This document shows positions 52,622 to 61,802 of a stretch of 64,000 nucleotides of DNA, in pieces. A model generated the notes under the pieces. It did no database searches. It was not told where the DNA came from and saw only the letters and a list, made by a program, of their open reading frames with translations. How positions within the stretch are numbered: the first letter of the stretch is position 1; every line of letters starts with the position of its first letter. This stretch comes from Bacillota bacterium (GTDB lineage Bacteria; Bacillota; SHA-98; UBA4971): positions 62,001-126,000 of the forward strand of contig JASEJE010000001.1 of assembly GCA_030024085.1 (NCBI GenBank). Reading direction: 5' to 3'. The translations under genes and the position numbers were made by a program.

Positions 52622-53419
52622 ATGGAGGCGATGGTCTTGAGTCTCGCAATACTTCTGGGGCTTACCGCCCTCATCCACATGATAGACACGCTATCCTACT
52701 CGGTGAGGTTGGGCGGGATCAGAACGAGGCAGCTGGCCCTTGCACTATCCCTCTTCAATAGCATAGCGCTGATCTCGAGGACTGCCAATACGCTTCAGGC
52801 CCCTCTCGTCGGGAAGCTGGTTGGCGCGCATCTCGGAAGACCAGGCGTTCTTGCGGGCGCGCTCAGGCTCGTCATCGCCAGCGCAAGCGCAGGCACGCTC
52901 ATCGGGATCATCCTTACCCCCACTTTTCTGTCTCTCTTCGTCAGAGCTATACGGGCTCTTGCCAGACGAGGGTCGATTCCCGCGTTCCTGTTCGAGTGCG
53001 TGGCTCCTGCGAAGTTGCGGAGTATACCGAGGAGTGTCAGGCTGCCCGACAGGAGGTTGATTACCCGGATCAAGCCCGATGGCATCCCGATGCAACTCAT
53101 CCTTCTCAACGTCGTGATCACCGCCATCTACACTACCGGCGTTCTCTCCGCAGCGTACGCCGCGGCGCTCGTGCCGCCCACCAAAGCCATAGCAGCGAGC
53201 CTTTCCTCGGGCCTTGTGAACGGCGTGGCGACCGTGCTCTTCACGGTCCTCGTCGATCCGAGAGCCGCGGTCATCACGGACCAGGCGATGAGGGGAGAGA
53301 TCGAGGTAAGGGTGGCCGACACGCTCGTGGCGTATCTCATCGGAAGCAAGTTCGCCGGGACACTCCTTGCTCAACTCGTATTCATCCCAGCGGCATGGGT
53401 GATAGCGCACCTCGTCTAA
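52622..53419 (+). CDS. amj: Amj-family lipid II flippase
   Basis: 265 residues. Amj (YdaH) is an alternative lipid II flippase that can replace MurJ in peptidoglycan synthesis. The hallmark N-terminus HMIDTLSYSVRLGGIRTRQLALALSLFNSIALISRTANTLQAPLVGKLV is present, followed by about six membrane helices and TGVLSAAYAAALVPPTKAIAASLSSGLVNGVATVLFT. Starts at 52622 (ATG), 52631 (ATG) or 52637 (TTG) are possible; GGAGG at 52626-52630 best suits the TTG. The stop TAA is part of a 15-bp match to the left end of the foldback element. Confidence 0.88.
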   Translation: MEAMVLSLAILLGLTALIHMIDTLSYSVRLGGIRTRQLALALSLFNSIALISRTANTLQAPLVGKLVGAHLGRPGVLAGALRLVIASASAGTLIGIILTPTFLSLFVRAIRALARRGSIPAFLFECVAPAKLRSIPRSVRLPDRRLITRIKPDGIPMQLILLNVVITAIYTTGVLSAAYAAALVPPTKAIAASLSSGLVNGVATVLFTVLVDPRAAVITDQAMRGEIEVRVADTLVAYLIGSKFAGTLLAQLVFIPAAWVIAHLV

Positions 53420-53430
53420 GTATGGCGCCA
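53416..53430 (+). repeat. Solo terminal repeat of the foldback element (copy F)
   Basis: CTAAGTATGGCGCCA is identical to the left terminus of copy A and ends there. It contains the amj stop codon. The match is short but exact. Confidence 0.55.
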
Positions 53431-53613
53431 ATGGTGGAAGTCGTCAAACGATGGTTCTATGCGAGGTTCGGATGGTAACCGGGGCCGCGTTGCTGCACTA
53501 CGGCTTCGCCGGATTCTCACCGGCACGCCTTTCAGGCGCTCCGGTCAGGCGCTCTGGCCCGCCGACCGGGGCGCCGCGAAACCCCTGCCAGCCACGAAAC
53601 CCCTGCTGAATGT

Positions 53614-53698
53614 TGGTGCGAGAGGAGGGATTTGAACCCTCACGGGGGTTGCCCACCAGATCCTAAGTCTGGCGCGTCTGCCGTTCCGCCACTCTCGC
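53614..53698 (-). tRNA. tRNA-Leu (anticodon TAG)
   Basis: An 85-nt class II tRNA with acceptor GCGAGAG / CTCTCGC, anticodon stem CCAGA / TCTGG around CTTAGGA (anticodon TAG), a long variable arm and an encoded ACCA end. It reads leucine CUN codons, mainly CUA. Confidence 0.93.
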
Positions 53699-53914
53699 AC
53701 CTGAAATCTGTACACACGCGGTGCCGAACGTCTCCACGCGTCTCGGTCGCGTGCAGCGGGCAGGTCACGAATTGATTGTACCAGATACGCGGCGCTGGAT
53801 CAATGGCCCCCCAGGGGCCACTGTTGTCAATGCCGTCGCCTGACGAAGCACGAGGCAACGGAGTCCGCTGTTCGCGACCGAAGGCCTGTCAGCGGCAGGG
53901 GGCATTCCCCCGGG

Positions 53915-54739
53915 CTACCACGGGAGCCTGCTTATGGCCTTGCCGATGCTCGGCAGGGCGTCAGTCGCGGCCTGCTCGCCCCGGGCGATGAGTTCGCGCG
54001 CTTCCCAGAACTCGGCGCCGGTGGCGAACGATACGTCGGGCTCGAGCACCACTTTCGCCTCGTCCCGCCTGAACTCAAACAACCGCATCTGCATGATGTC
54101 GAGGGTGTTAAGGATGATGTCAACGGTGCCCGGTTTCTCCACCTGCTTGCGTTCGAGTTTCGGCAGCACGCTCACGGCGATGGGGACCGCCCGCCTGTCA
54201 AGCGAGCGAATGTAATCAACGGGTACCGGGTTTACCACGCCGCCGTCCACGAGCATTCTTCCCCCGAGATGCACCGGCACGAAGACCACCGGGATGGATA
54301 TGCTGGCTCTCACAGCGTCGACCACATCGCCTTCCCGGAGGACGATCTCCTCGCCGGTGAGAACATCCGTGGCTGCTATGGCCAGTGGGATCTTGAGTTC
54401 CGAGAACTGGACGTCGCCAATGAACGATCGCAAGAGCTCCTGGATCTTCTTCCCAACGATGAAGCCTTGCTTCGGAGGAGCGGGGTCAATCCATGCCAGC
54501 ACAGACCGCTTCGTTACCGCAAGCGCGTATTTCTCCATCTCGGCCAGGGGCATTCCCGCTGCGTAGAGCCCGCCGATGAGGGCGCCCATGCTCGCTCCCG
54601 AGATCGCGGCTATCTCGATTCCCTCGCGTTCGAGGACCTTGAGCACGCCGATGTGTGCGAGCCCTCTCGCTGCACCGGAGCCGAGGGCCAGCCCGACCCC
54701 GCGTTTACGCAGGCACCTGATATCCTCACCGACGGCCAT
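53915..54739 (-). CDS. Patatin-like phospholipase (RssA/YlbK type)
   Basis: 274 residues from the ATG at 54739 (MAVGEDIRCLRKRGVGLALGSGAARGLAHIGVL). Oxyanion motif GSGAARG, nucleophile elbow GASMG (Ser) and catalytic DGG in MLVDGGVVNPVP give the Ser-Asp dyad. Bacterial members are acyl hydrolases of membrane lipids. No signal peptide, so it is probably cytoplasmic or peripheral. The open frame continues upstream to 54850 but that part lacks the family start. Confidence 0.9.
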   Translation of the reverse strand: MAVGEDIRCLRKRGVGLALGSGAARGLAHIGVLKVLEREGIEIAAISGASMGALIGGLYAAGMPLAEMEKYALAVTKRSVLAWIDPAPPKQGFIVGKKIQELLRSFIGDVQFSELKIPLAIAATDVLTGEEIVLREGDVVDAVRASISIPVVFVPVHLGGRMLVDGGVVNPVPVDYIRSLDRRAVPIAVSVLPKLERKQVEKPGTVDIILNTLDIMQMRLFEFRRDEAKVVLEPDVSFATGAEFWEARELIARGEQAATDALPSIGKAISRLPW

Positions 54740-54915
54740 CCCGACATCACTCCCTGACCTGGCATGCCTGGCACGCAAGGCACCTGACGCGTGCCTTACG
54801 CAGCCGTGCTTTCGTGGTGGACCTGCCCGGCGCTGGTGCGTGCGTCCCATGCATATCTATGTCGCGCCACATTGGCACGTGCATAGCCTCGGAGGCCTGC
54901 CGCCTTCTCATCCGG

Positions 54916-54992
54916 GGATCATCCCCGGATCATCCCCGGATCATCCCAGGATCGTCTCAGGAGCGTCTCAGGAGCGTCTCAGGACCATCCCC
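54916..54992. repeat. Seven 11-bp tandem repeats
   Basis: Units GGATCATCCCC (three, the third with one change), one GGATCGTCTCA, two GGAGCGTCTCA, then GGACCATCCCC. The array touches the 3' end of the acylphosphatase gene: the stop codon (54979-54981) and the last codons are inside the last two units. The 11-bp period is non-coding. Confidence 0.9.
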
Positions 54993-55308
54993 GGACGCTG
55001 AACGACACGAACTCTCCTTCATACGCGCTCCACCGCACGCTCACCCGGTCCACGCTGGCCCATGGCGGCCCCTCGCGGAGCAGGGCGATGAAACGCTCTA
55101 TTCTGTAGCGCTCACCTTCGACGACGAGCTCGACCACACCGTCGTAGCGGTTCCTGACCCACCCGCCAAGCTCGAGTGCCGCCGCGTGTCTTCGGGCGAA
55201 CCCCCGGAAGCCGACCCCTTGAACCCTGCCCGCCACCGTTATCTCGGCTCTTGCATTGTCTCCGGCATTGCCGCCCGGTCGATTACGTTCCGTCCCGCCC
55301 ATAGCCAC
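54979..55308 (-). CDS. Acylphosphatase
   Basis: 109 residues. The acylphosphatase signature ITVAGRVQGVGFRGFARRHAAAL supplies the catalytic Arg, and GWVRNRYDGVVELVVEG the catalytic Asn. It hydrolyses carboxyl-phosphate bonds such as acetyl phosphate. GTG start at 55308 with GAGGAAG upstream. The N-terminal 20 residues are an extension relative to the family. The 3' end runs into the 11-bp repeat array. Confidence 0.92.
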   Translation of the reverse strand: MAMGGTERNRPGGNAGDNARAEITVAGRVQGVGFRGFARRHAAALELGGWVRNRYDGVVELVVEGERYRIERFIALLREGPPWASVDRVSVRWSAYEGEFVSFSVRGWS

Positions 55309-55686
55309 AAGTCTTCCTCTTTATGGTCGTGTTTCCATCATGTTTAGGGGGCAAATTCGACGGAGATGCGGTTAAAACCTGCCTGCCCGGGACATCACTA
55401 TAACTGCCGACGGTCCCACGGTTGATGCGAGGGGATTATGGCACCAGCCATCTTCTGAAGGAGAGCACCGTTTCTCACTTGTTGTGAACCTGTCTCTCCC
55501 ACCTCAACTCGATCGTCACCGTCGGCTCTGGCTTTCGGGGGCCGACGACCGAGACCTTGATGCGTGACTGCCAATGGGCGCCTAAACCCGACGAGATAGC
55601 AGAGCCGCCTGGCGTTCATGCCACGGCGGCTCTTGACATGCCCATCCCCGATATGCTGACCGCTGACCCTTATTAGGCACAAAAAC
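55309..55686. other. Gap between acylphosphatase and tRNA-Pro
   Basis: About 380 bases with no credible gene. An open frame on the minus strand passes straight through the tRNA and is spurious. The words TATGGCACC and GCCATCTTC near 55437-55455 weakly recall the foldback element's left end, but the match is too short to call. Confidence 0.4.
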
Positions 55687-55764
55687 TGGTCGGAGCGGCG
55701 AGACTTGAACTCGCGACCTCCTGAACCCCATTCAGGCGCGCTAGCCAAACTGCGCCACGCCCCG
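55687..55764 (-). tRNA. tRNA-Pro (anticodon GGG)
   Basis: A 78-nt cloverleaf with acceptor CGGGGCG / CGCTCCG (one G-T pair), anticodon stem CCTGA / TCAGG with loop ATGGGGT (anticodon GGG), T-arm GCGAG-TTCAAGT-CTCGC and an encoded ACCA end. It reads CCC and CCU proline codons. Confidence 0.93.
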
Positions 55765-55873
55765 ACCCAAGACTTGCTGGCCCGCTTCTCCTGCGGCCCA
55801 AGTGCATTATAACAGATCGCCGGCGTGGTCGCAACCCCGAGTTTGGCCAAGAGGACGCCAGAGGGACAGAACA

Positions 55874-56149
55874 TCACCTCCCCACGGCGTCTTTCAAGGT
55901 CTTCCCAGCCTTGAAAACCGGCACGGTCCGTGCGGCGATGCGGATGGTCTTCCCCGTCCTTGGGTCCCTGCCTGCCCGGGCTGCCCTCTTGCGCGTTTCG
56001 AAGCTGCCGAAACCGACGAGCGACACCTTTTCACCTGCGGCAAGGGCTTCCGAGACCGTTTCGAACACCGCGTCAACGACCTTGGCCGAGTCCTTCTTGG
56101 TAAAGCCGGTCTTGGCTGCGACTCTGTCAACCAGCTCCGTCTTGGTCAT
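55874..56149 (-). CDS. hup: HU-family DNA-binding protein
   Basis: 91 residues from the ATG at 56149 ([32 protein letters not shown]), with AAAGGAGG eight bases upstream. Conserved [33 protein letters not shown] is the HU beta-arm with its DNA-intercalating Pro. The basic nucleoid protein is placed after spoIVA as hbs is in Bacillus. Confidence 0.96.
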   Translation of the reverse strand: MTKTELVDRVAAKTGFTKKDSAKVVDAVFETVSEALAAGEKVSLVGFGSFETRKRAARAGRDPRTGKTIRIAARTVPVFKAGKTLKDAVGR

Positions 56150-56198
56150 TCCGGAAACCTCCTTTCGCAGGTATGTTGCCCACTTGAAGCAGGATTTA

Positions 56199-56228
56199 TA
56201 AACGGCGGGCCGCACTACGCGGCCCGCC
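56199..56228 (-). terminator. Hairpin between spoIVA and HU
   Basis: GGCGGGCCGC / GCGGCCCGCC (10 bp) with a 5-base loop, followed on the minus strand by GTTTATAAAT. It probably ends the spoIVA transcript; the AT-rich run may also belong to the HU promoter. Confidence 0.65.
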
Positions 56229-56398
56229 GCCTACTCTCTGCTCTCTCGCCCCCACTCTTTCCAGCTCCGCCCTCCGGGTTCCTCTCCAGTGCTTCCGGTT
56301 CCAGACCTCTCCCCTCTTCGACCTTCCAGACTCCGATCCTTCCTCCATCGCTGCCCTGCCGCGGATGCGCTCCGCCGCCGGCTTGCGGCGCGCAATCC

Positions 56399-57877
56399 TC
56401 ACAGGATTATGCAGATGAGACCGCCGCTTCCCTCGTTGACGATCTTCTGGAGGGTTTCCTGAAGCTTCTGTTGCGCGTTCTCGGGCATTCGATATAGCTT
56501 GCTCTCGATCCCCTCTTTCACCAGCTCGTGCAGGGACTTCCCGAGGAAGTCGGTATTCCAGATGCGGTCCGGGTCCTTCTCGAACTCCTCGGACAGCCTC
56601 CTGACGAGCTCCTCGCCCTGCCTCTCAGTCCCTACGTTCGTGGTGACCTCGGTCTCGATGTTCGCCCGGATCATGTGGATGGACGGCGCGGACGCCTTGA
56701 GCCTCACGCCGAACCGGCTACCCTGTCTTATGAGCTCCGGCTCCTCGAACGCGAGTTCGTCCAGGAGCGGCATGACAATCCCGTATCCCAGTTCGCGTGC
56801 ATCCTGCAGACCATCTGCGATCTTGTCGTATTCTTTCTTCGCTACGGAAAGCTCCTTCATGAGCCGCAGCAGGTGATGGTCGCCCTCCACCTCGAGCCCG
56901 CTCACCTCCTGGACCACCTGGAAGAAGAGGCTGCGCGGCGCCTCGAGATCGATCGCCACCGTTCCGGTGCCAAGCTCCATCGTCGTGAGGTCGGCTCCGG
57001 ATACGAACTCCTCTCCGGAGAGCCTGTCGACGACTCCATGGATGTCGCGTATCCTCTTGACCTCCTTGACCGTGCCGACCACGGCCTCCTGGAACCTCTG
57101 CCGCAGCCAGTGATCCTCGCCGAGTTCGCTCAGCCAGACCGGCAGCCTCACGCTCACCTCGCGGACCGGGAACTCGTAGAGCACCTCGCGCAGGACTCCC
57201 TTGACGTCCTCGACCTCCATCCGCATGCAATCGAGAGGGATGACCGGCACCCGGTACTTCGCGGCCAGCTGGGACGCGAGGTCCTGGGCCTCCCTCGACC
57301 ACGGCGCAACCGAGTTGAGGACCGCCACGAACGGCTTGTGAAGCTGTCGAAGCTCCTCGATCACCCGCTCTTCCGCCGGCACGTAGTTCTCCCTCGGGAT
57401 CTCCGTAATCGAGCCATCGGTCAGAACCACCAGGCCGATGGTGGAGTGGTCCGCTATCACCTTCCGCGTGCCGAACTCCGCTGCCTCCTCGAACGGGATC
57501 TCGTAATCGAACCACGGCGTGACGACCATCCTCGGACCCGCGTCGTCCTCGTAGCCCAGTGCTCCCCTGACCGTGTAGCCCACACAGTCGACGAGCCTCA
57601 CCCGGACATTGACGTTGTCCTCGATCTCGACTTCCACGGCCTCGCTGGGTACGAACTTGGGTTCGGTGGTCATGATGGTCCTGCCGCCGCCGCTCTGCGG
57701 GAGTTCATCCACTGAGCGCTGCTTGTCGTATATGTCAGGTATGTTCGGGAGGACCAGGAGGTCCATGAACCGCTTGATGAACGTGGACTTTCCCGTTCTG
57801 ACCGGTCCGACCACTCCGATGTAGATATCGCCGTCCGTCCTCGTGGCGATGTCCTGGAAGATGTCGAACGTCTCCAT
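56399..57877 (-). CDS. spoIVA: Stage IV sporulation protein A (SpoIVA)
   Basis: 492 residues from the ATG at 57877 (METFDIFQDIATRTDGDIYIGVVGPVRTGKSTFIKRFMDLLVLP), the same length as the B. subtilis protein. It is an ATPase that polymerises around the forespore as the base of the spore coat. The Walker A region is GPVRTGKST; the later VLTDGSITEIPRENYVPAEERVIEELR and the C-terminal amphipathic end (GSGGLICIIL) match the family. It is the strongest evidence that the organism forms endospores. Confidence 0.97.
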   Translation of the reverse strand: METFDIFQDIATRTDGDIYIGVVGPVRTGKSTFIKRFMDLLVLPNIPDIYDKQRSVDELPQSGGGRTIMTTEPKFVPSEAVEVEIEDNVNVRVRLVDCVGYTVRGALGYEDDAGPRMVVTPWFDYEIPFEEAAEFGTRKVIADHSTIGLVVLTDGSITEIPRENYVPAEERVIEELRQLHKPFVAVLNSVAPWSREAQDLASQLAAKYRVPVIPLDCMRMEVEDVKGVLREVLYEFPVREVSVRLPVWLSELGEDHWLRQRFQEAVVGTVKEVKRIRDIHGVVDRLSGEEFVSGADLTTMELGTGTVAIDLEAPRSLFFQVVQEVSGLEVEGDHHLLRLMKELSVAKKEYDKIADGLQDARELGYGIVMPLLDELAFEEPELIRQGSRFGVRLKASAPSIHMIRANIETEVTTNVGTERQGEELVRRLSEEFEKDPDRIWNTDFLGKSLHELVKEGIESKLYRMPENAQQKLQETLQKIVNEGSGGLICIIL

Positions 57878-58103
57878 ACCGGCTCCCTCCCCCGGCACCG
57901 GGTCGCACCCGGCTTTCAGAATAATGTATATGAGCGGAGGGAGCGATTATTACCCAGGCTTCGAAAATCGTGGACGGACACACGGGCGCGCGGACGTCGG
58001 GAATACCCGCAGCGCACCCTGTCGCACACCTGCGCCTGGCAAGCCCGCAGCCAGGTCAGCGCCCAGGGCGGGGCCTGCCGAAGGGACCTTGCGCGCGCCG
58101 GAG

Positions 58104-58667
58104 CTACGGCTGACCCTTGATGAGGGAGAACGCCTCGGCCCTGGCGGCAACGTCCTTGCGGAACAGGCCCCTTACGGCCGAGGTCACGGCGATGCTGCCT
58201 GGCTTGGTCACCCCGCGCATCGACATGCACATGTGCTCGGCTTCGACGACCACCACGACTCCGTGTGGCTTCAGCGCCTCATCGATCATGTCGGCGACCT
58301 CGCTCGTGAGCCTCTCTTGGAGCTGTGGGCGCCTGGCGACGGTCTCGACCACCCGCGCGAGCTTGCTCAGACCCACGACGCGGCCGCCTTTGGGCAGGTA
58401 GGCCACGTGGGCCTTGCCGTGGAAGGGCAGCAGATGATGCTCGCACATGGAATAGAATGGTATGTCCTTGATGATGACCATTTCCTCGTGGTGCTCATTG
58501 AAGACCGGAGCGAGGAGGTCGCGGGGGTCCTTGCCGATACCGCAGAATATCTCCTCGCACATCCTCGCGATCCTGCGCGGCGTCTCGCGAAGTCCCTCAC
58601 GGTCCGGGTCCTCTCCGATGGCCTCGATAATCTCTCTGACAGCGTTCATGATTCTTGTCTCGTCCAA
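58104..58667 (-). CDS. folE: GTP cyclohydrolase I
   Basis: 187 residues. First enzyme of tetrahydrofolate synthesis (GTP to dihydroneopterin triphosphate), also feeding queuosine synthesis. Zinc and catalytic motifs: [40 protein letters not shown] and [17 protein letters not shown]. FolE-spoIVA-HU order equals the Bacillus mtrA-hbs-spoIVA neighbourhood. Confidence 0.96.
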   Translation of the reverse strand: MDETRIMNAVREIIEAIGEDPDREGLRETPRRIARMCEEIFCGIGKDPRDLLAPVFNEHHEEMVIIKDIPFYSMCEHHLLPFHGKAHVAYLPKGGRVVGLSKLARVVETVARRPQLQERLTSEVADMIDEALKPHGVVVVVEAEHMCMSMRGVTKPGSIAVTSAVRGLFRKDVAARAEAFSLIKGQP

Positions 58668-58727
58668 CAGCTCGTCCCTCCATGCTGTGAATCTGGCAGG
58701 TGCGGCAGCACCCTGATTGATGCCCTG

Positions 58728-59591
58728 TCAGCCTTGCTCGGCCGCCCGGCCGAGTATGTTCTCGAGGATCAGCGCAAGCGCGTGAAGGTCCATCGCATTG
58801 TGCTCGAGGATCGGGCGTATGAGAGCGGGGTTACGGCTGCTCACGAACTCGTGGTATACCTCGGGAATCATTGCGCTGGGGATGTCCCCGTGGCGCTCGT
58901 AGCCAAGGAGATGCTCTGCCACCGTCACCAGTCGGCAATCAGGCAGGACTCCCCGGAAAAGCCGTCGCGCGGTCCTCAGGAGGTCCAGGTGGAACGTGCA
59001 CGAACTGCACTCGATGCCGTAATATGCCATGCGGTCGCGTATGTACGGCAGATCGAACCTGCGGCCGTTGTAGGTCGCCACCACCTCGAACCTGTCGAAT
59101 TCGTCACGCACCGCGGCGAGCACCGCGGCCTCCTCCTCGTAGGATCTGGCCAGGAACTGTCGAAGCACCATGTTTCCATCGTCGCGAAATCCCATGATTC
59201 CCACGAGGAAGAGCGGCCGGGTGCTGCACAGCCCGGTGGTCTCTATATCGATGAATGCCATGCGGGTCGCGGGGTAGAAACAGAGGAGGTCGAGATCCGA
59301 CGCCCCGCACCTTGTAAGAAGTTCTGCGTCGCTTCCCTCTATCGCTGCGAGCACGGTGCACGCCGCCTGGCCCCAGCGGGCGTGCTTGACCAGGCAGGCG
59401 AGATCGTGGTACCCCTGGGCCTTAAGCTTCTCCTCGGTCTTGGGGCCGATGCCGCGCAGAAGCCGCAGGCTACGACGGAGACTCTCGTGCCCGCCAGGTG
59501 GTGACACATAGACGGCCGGGAATGTGCGTTCGATGACGCAGTAGTCGCCTTCTCCGAGAAGATCATCCGCTGGTTTCGGCTTCGGTTCCAT
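58728..59591 (-). CDS. YprB-like RNase H-fold exonuclease
   Basis: 287 residues. A helix-hairpin-helix (LLRGIGPKTEEKLKAQG) precedes a DEDD-type 3'-5' exonuclease domain: AFIDIETTG (Asp, Glu), VVATYNGRRFDLPYIRDRM (Asp) and LEHNAMDLHAL (final Asp). This is the YprB group, which in Bacillus is coupled to a DEAD helicase; no helicase gene is adjacent here. The nucleic-acid substrate is unknown. Confidence 0.85.
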   Translation of the reverse strand: MEPKPKPADDLLGEGDYCVIERTFPAVYVSPPGGHESLRRSLRLLRGIGPKTEEKLKAQGYHDLACLVKHARWGQAACTVLAAIEGSDAELLTRCGASDLDLLCFYPATRMAFIDIETTGLCSTRPLFLVGIMGFRDDGNMVLRQFLARSYEEEAAVLAAVRDEFDRFEVVATYNGRRFDLPYIRDRMAYYGIECSSCTFHLDLLRTARRLFRGVLPDCRLVTVAEHLLGYERHGDIPSAMIPEVYHEFVSSRNPALIRPILEHNAMDLHALALILENILGRAAEQG

Positions 59592-59910
59592 CGTGCCACC
59601 CCCTCCTTCCCTCTCCTGCGTGTGGCCCTACCGAGACTTCTCATGAGTGGATTCGCCATGCGCGGCTGCAACCCTTCTTGCGGGACTGGTGGTCCAGGCC
59701 TGCAATGAACGCATCGCTGGGTGAGTCGAGCCCCTGGACAGCGCGTCGGGGCTGGCCGCCACCCGGCGACCAGCCCCGTCTGAGCCTTGCTTACGCGCTG
59801 CACCGCACGCGCTTTCTGACACGTGAACCTGCCCGCAGCCGGTGGAACCGGTGGAACCTGGGGAGCCGTCGTAACCGTCGTAACCGGCAGAACCGGCGAA
59901 ATCAGCGGAA
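59592..59910. other. Gap before the YprB-like gene
   Basis: About 320 bases without a supported gene. Its upstream end holds the 9-bp repeat array. A minus-strand frame over the array reads as Gly-X-Y triplets but has no start context of its own and overlaps a better gene, so it is not called. Confidence 0.4.
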
Positions 59911-59921
59911 TCAGTGGTAAT
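59841..59921. repeat. Nine degenerate 9-bp tandem repeats
   Basis: Units start GGTGGAACC, GGTGGAACC, TGGGGAGCC, GTCGTAACC (twice), GGCAGAACC, GGCGAAATC, AGCGGAATC, AGTGGTAAT. The last units contain the stop codon (59911-59913) and final codons of the minus-strand small gene. Confidence 0.82.
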
Positions 59922-60153
59922 CGCGGTCAGCGCCGCGCGGTGTTTGCCCAATCTGGTGCTTTTGCTTGAACTCCTCCGAGAACGTGCTGGAGAACTGGAT
60001 GACATATCCGGAGTCGAGGGTGATGAGCACCTCCTCCCAGTATCCCGGGTCCTGCGGTCCTGCCTCGCTAGTGCGGATGTCTACGTCTACTATGACGGTG
60101 CCCACGATACTCTGCCGGAACCCCTCGATGTCGTCAATCAGATAGCAGGCCAT
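59911..60153 (-). CDS. Small hypothetical protein
   Basis: 80 residues from the ATG at 60153 (MACYLIDDIEGFRQSIVGTVIVDVDIRTSEAG), with GGGAGGG six bases upstream. Compact alpha/beta composition ending in WEEVLITLDSGYVIQFSSTFSEEFKQKHQ. No family recognised. Its 3' end merges with the 9-bp array. It is separated from the DUF4139 gene by about 108 bases on the same strand. Confidence 0.6.
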   Translation of the reverse strand: MACYLIDDIEGFRQSIVGTVIVDVDIRTSEAGPQDPGYWEEVLITLDSGYVIQFSSTFSEEFKQKHQIGQTPRGADRDYH

Positions 60154-60261
60154 AGCCATCCCTCCCTGATTGAGCTTACTTCCAGCGTCCGGCATCTGCA
60201 AGCCAGCGCCTTCACTTTCACGCCTTGCACCGTTACGTCCGCTACTATGGTATTTGCCGAG

Positions 60262-61689
60262 TCAGTCGGCGATGACGCGGACCCGGTAGAGGATCTCAGC
60301 TTCCTTGCCCCTGGGCACCTTTATCTTGAACGCGGCGGTGTTCGCATCAAGCTTCTGGTACGACTGCGGGACGCAGCTCAGAATCGTCCATTCCCCGTAG
60401 AATCTCTCGATGACCATGATCTCCACGTCCTCGTCCTTGTGGTTCCGCAGCTTGATGCAGCACGCCTCCTCATACGAGTTCGTCCCGATCTTCTTGTAGT
60501 CGGTGACGGTCCGCTCGCCTACCAGGTCGAAGGCGTTTCCGACGTAAAGGCGCACGGTTTCATCGCGCGGGGTGTGGTCGATGGCATCCTCTCCCACGAA
60601 GTCGAGGCTCTTGTCGGGCGAGGCCTTGTACACCCGCACCTTCCCTGCGGGAAGCGGGATGCCGAGACCCGCACCGGCCTTGTTCTCGAACTCTATGACC
60701 ACCTTGACGTCGCCGGTCTCCTTCTTCCCTGCGTACGTCTGGTAGCCGTACCGGCGCCCCGGGGTCTCGAACACGTACATCTTCTTGACCGGCACGTTGG
60801 GGGCAGAGAGAAGCTCTATTTGTTTGAGCTGGTTGTCGGCCACCGTCGTGCGGCGCTTCAGAGTGTACGAATGATACTCGAAGAGCGGCTTTTCCTCGAA
60901 CGCCGCAGAGGGCGCAGCCCCGGAGACCATCGGCACGGCCTTGAGTTGCATGTCCGCGTCGATCGTCCGCACCTCACCTGCGACGAGCTTGAGCGAGGCG
61001 TTGCGGTACGTGGCGCCACTCCTGTTGTCAAGGGTCACCCAGCCGTTGAGCGCCACCGCTCTATCCTTCTCGTCGAGCACGCAGACGTAGTCGGCGCGCC
61101 AGCTCACGCCCCCGGTGAGGTAGTTCACCTCGGCTACGTGCTCAGCGGCCGACTTCGCCTGCACGTACCAAACGAGAGTCGGGTGCAGGATGAGCCCGGA
61201 CGGGAGCGCGGGAAGCTCAACGTTCCCCGGCGGGTCCAGGAGGATCTTCCCGTCCATCTCCACCGTGAGCTTGCCCTGGGAATCCACCGCGAGAAGCCTC
61301 GCCGGACGGATGACGCCGTCGCGGTTGAGCTCGATCTCTCTGCCGATGTACTTCTCGAGGAGCTTCTGCCTGCTCACAAGGTCGTATTCGAAGTTCTGCT
61401 CGAGCAGCATGACGTCGCCCGGCGCCGTGAGCGACACAAGGCGCACCGACGACGGGTCGATGTTCCCCGCCACGTCGGAGAAGCGCAGCACGTTGAGGCC
61501 CTCGCCAAGCGAGACGAGACGCTCGTCGCGGACCAGCGCAAGGTTGTTGTTATACACAGTGAGGGACACGTTCCTTTGCTGCTCAGGCCCTACCTCGATG
61601 CTCTCATCCTGCGCGAGCGCAGCGCCTGACGCGGCGACCACCAGGACCGCGAGCATCAGGAGAGGTAGAGCACGCCTTCCACCAAGCAT
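60262..61689 (-). CDS. Secreted DUF4139-domain protein
   Basis: 475 residues from the ATG at 61689 (GGAGGG upstream). Signal peptide LPLLMLAVLVVAASGAALAQ. VSLTVYNNNLALVRDERLVSLGEGLNVLRFSDVAGNIDPSSVRL is the N-terminal half typical of DUF4139 proteins; YLTGGVSWRADYVCVLDEKDRAVALNGWVTLDNRSGATYRNASLKLVAG is the DUF4139 core; the C-terminus is beta-rich. Extracytoplasmic, function unknown. A longer open frame to 62559 runs through repeat copy C and the next gene and is rejected. Confidence 0.85.
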   Translation of the reverse strand: MLGGRRALPLLMLAVLVVAASGAALAQDESIEVGPEQQRNVSLTVYNNNLALVRDERLVSLGEGLNVLRFSDVAGNIDPSSVRLVSLTAPGDVMLLEQNFEYDLVSRQKLLEKYIGREIELNRDGVIRPARLLAVDSQGKLTVEMDGKILLDPPGNVELPALPSGLILHPTLVWYVQAKSAAEHVAEVNYLTGGVSWRADYVCVLDEKDRAVALNGWVTLDNRSGATYRNASLKLVAGEVRTIDADMQLKAVPMVSGAAPSAAFEEKPLFEYHSYTLKRRTTVADNQLKQIELLSAPNVPVKKMYVFETPGRRYGYQTYAGKKETGDVKVVIEFENKAGAGLGIPLPAGKVRVYKASPDKSLDFVGEDAIDHTPRDETVRLYVGNAFDLVGERTVTDYKKIGTNSYEEACCIKLRNHKDEDVEIMVIERFYGEWTILSCVPQSYQKLDANTAAFKIKVPRGKEAEILYRVRVIAD

Positions 61690-61802
61690 GTCGGTTCCCT
61701 CCTTCCGGGATGTGTCGAGGCGCCCCGTCCGGGGCGCCGTCTCTTGAGGGCAACGTCGGCCACCCCCGTGAAAGCAAATGGCGGTGGTGTCTGGACCGCC
61801 GT

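Noticed and set aside
55398-55877. Minus-strand open frame of 159 codons
   Set aside because: It reads straight through the tRNA-Pro gene and has no recognisable domain.
57843-59504. Long plus-strand open frame (553 codons) opposite folE and the YprB-like gene
   Set aside because: Fully antisense to two well-recognised genes; composition is that of a reverse-frame shadow in high-GC DNA and no family motif is visible.
59628-60005. Minus-strand frame with collagen-like Gly-X-Y triplets
   Set aside because: The triplets come from the 9-bp tandem array; the frame overlaps a better-supported small gene and has no start signals.
59914-61629. Long plus-strand open frame (571 codons) opposite the DUF4139 gene
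   Set aside because: Antisense shadow of a gene with a clear signal peptide, domain and ribosome binding site.
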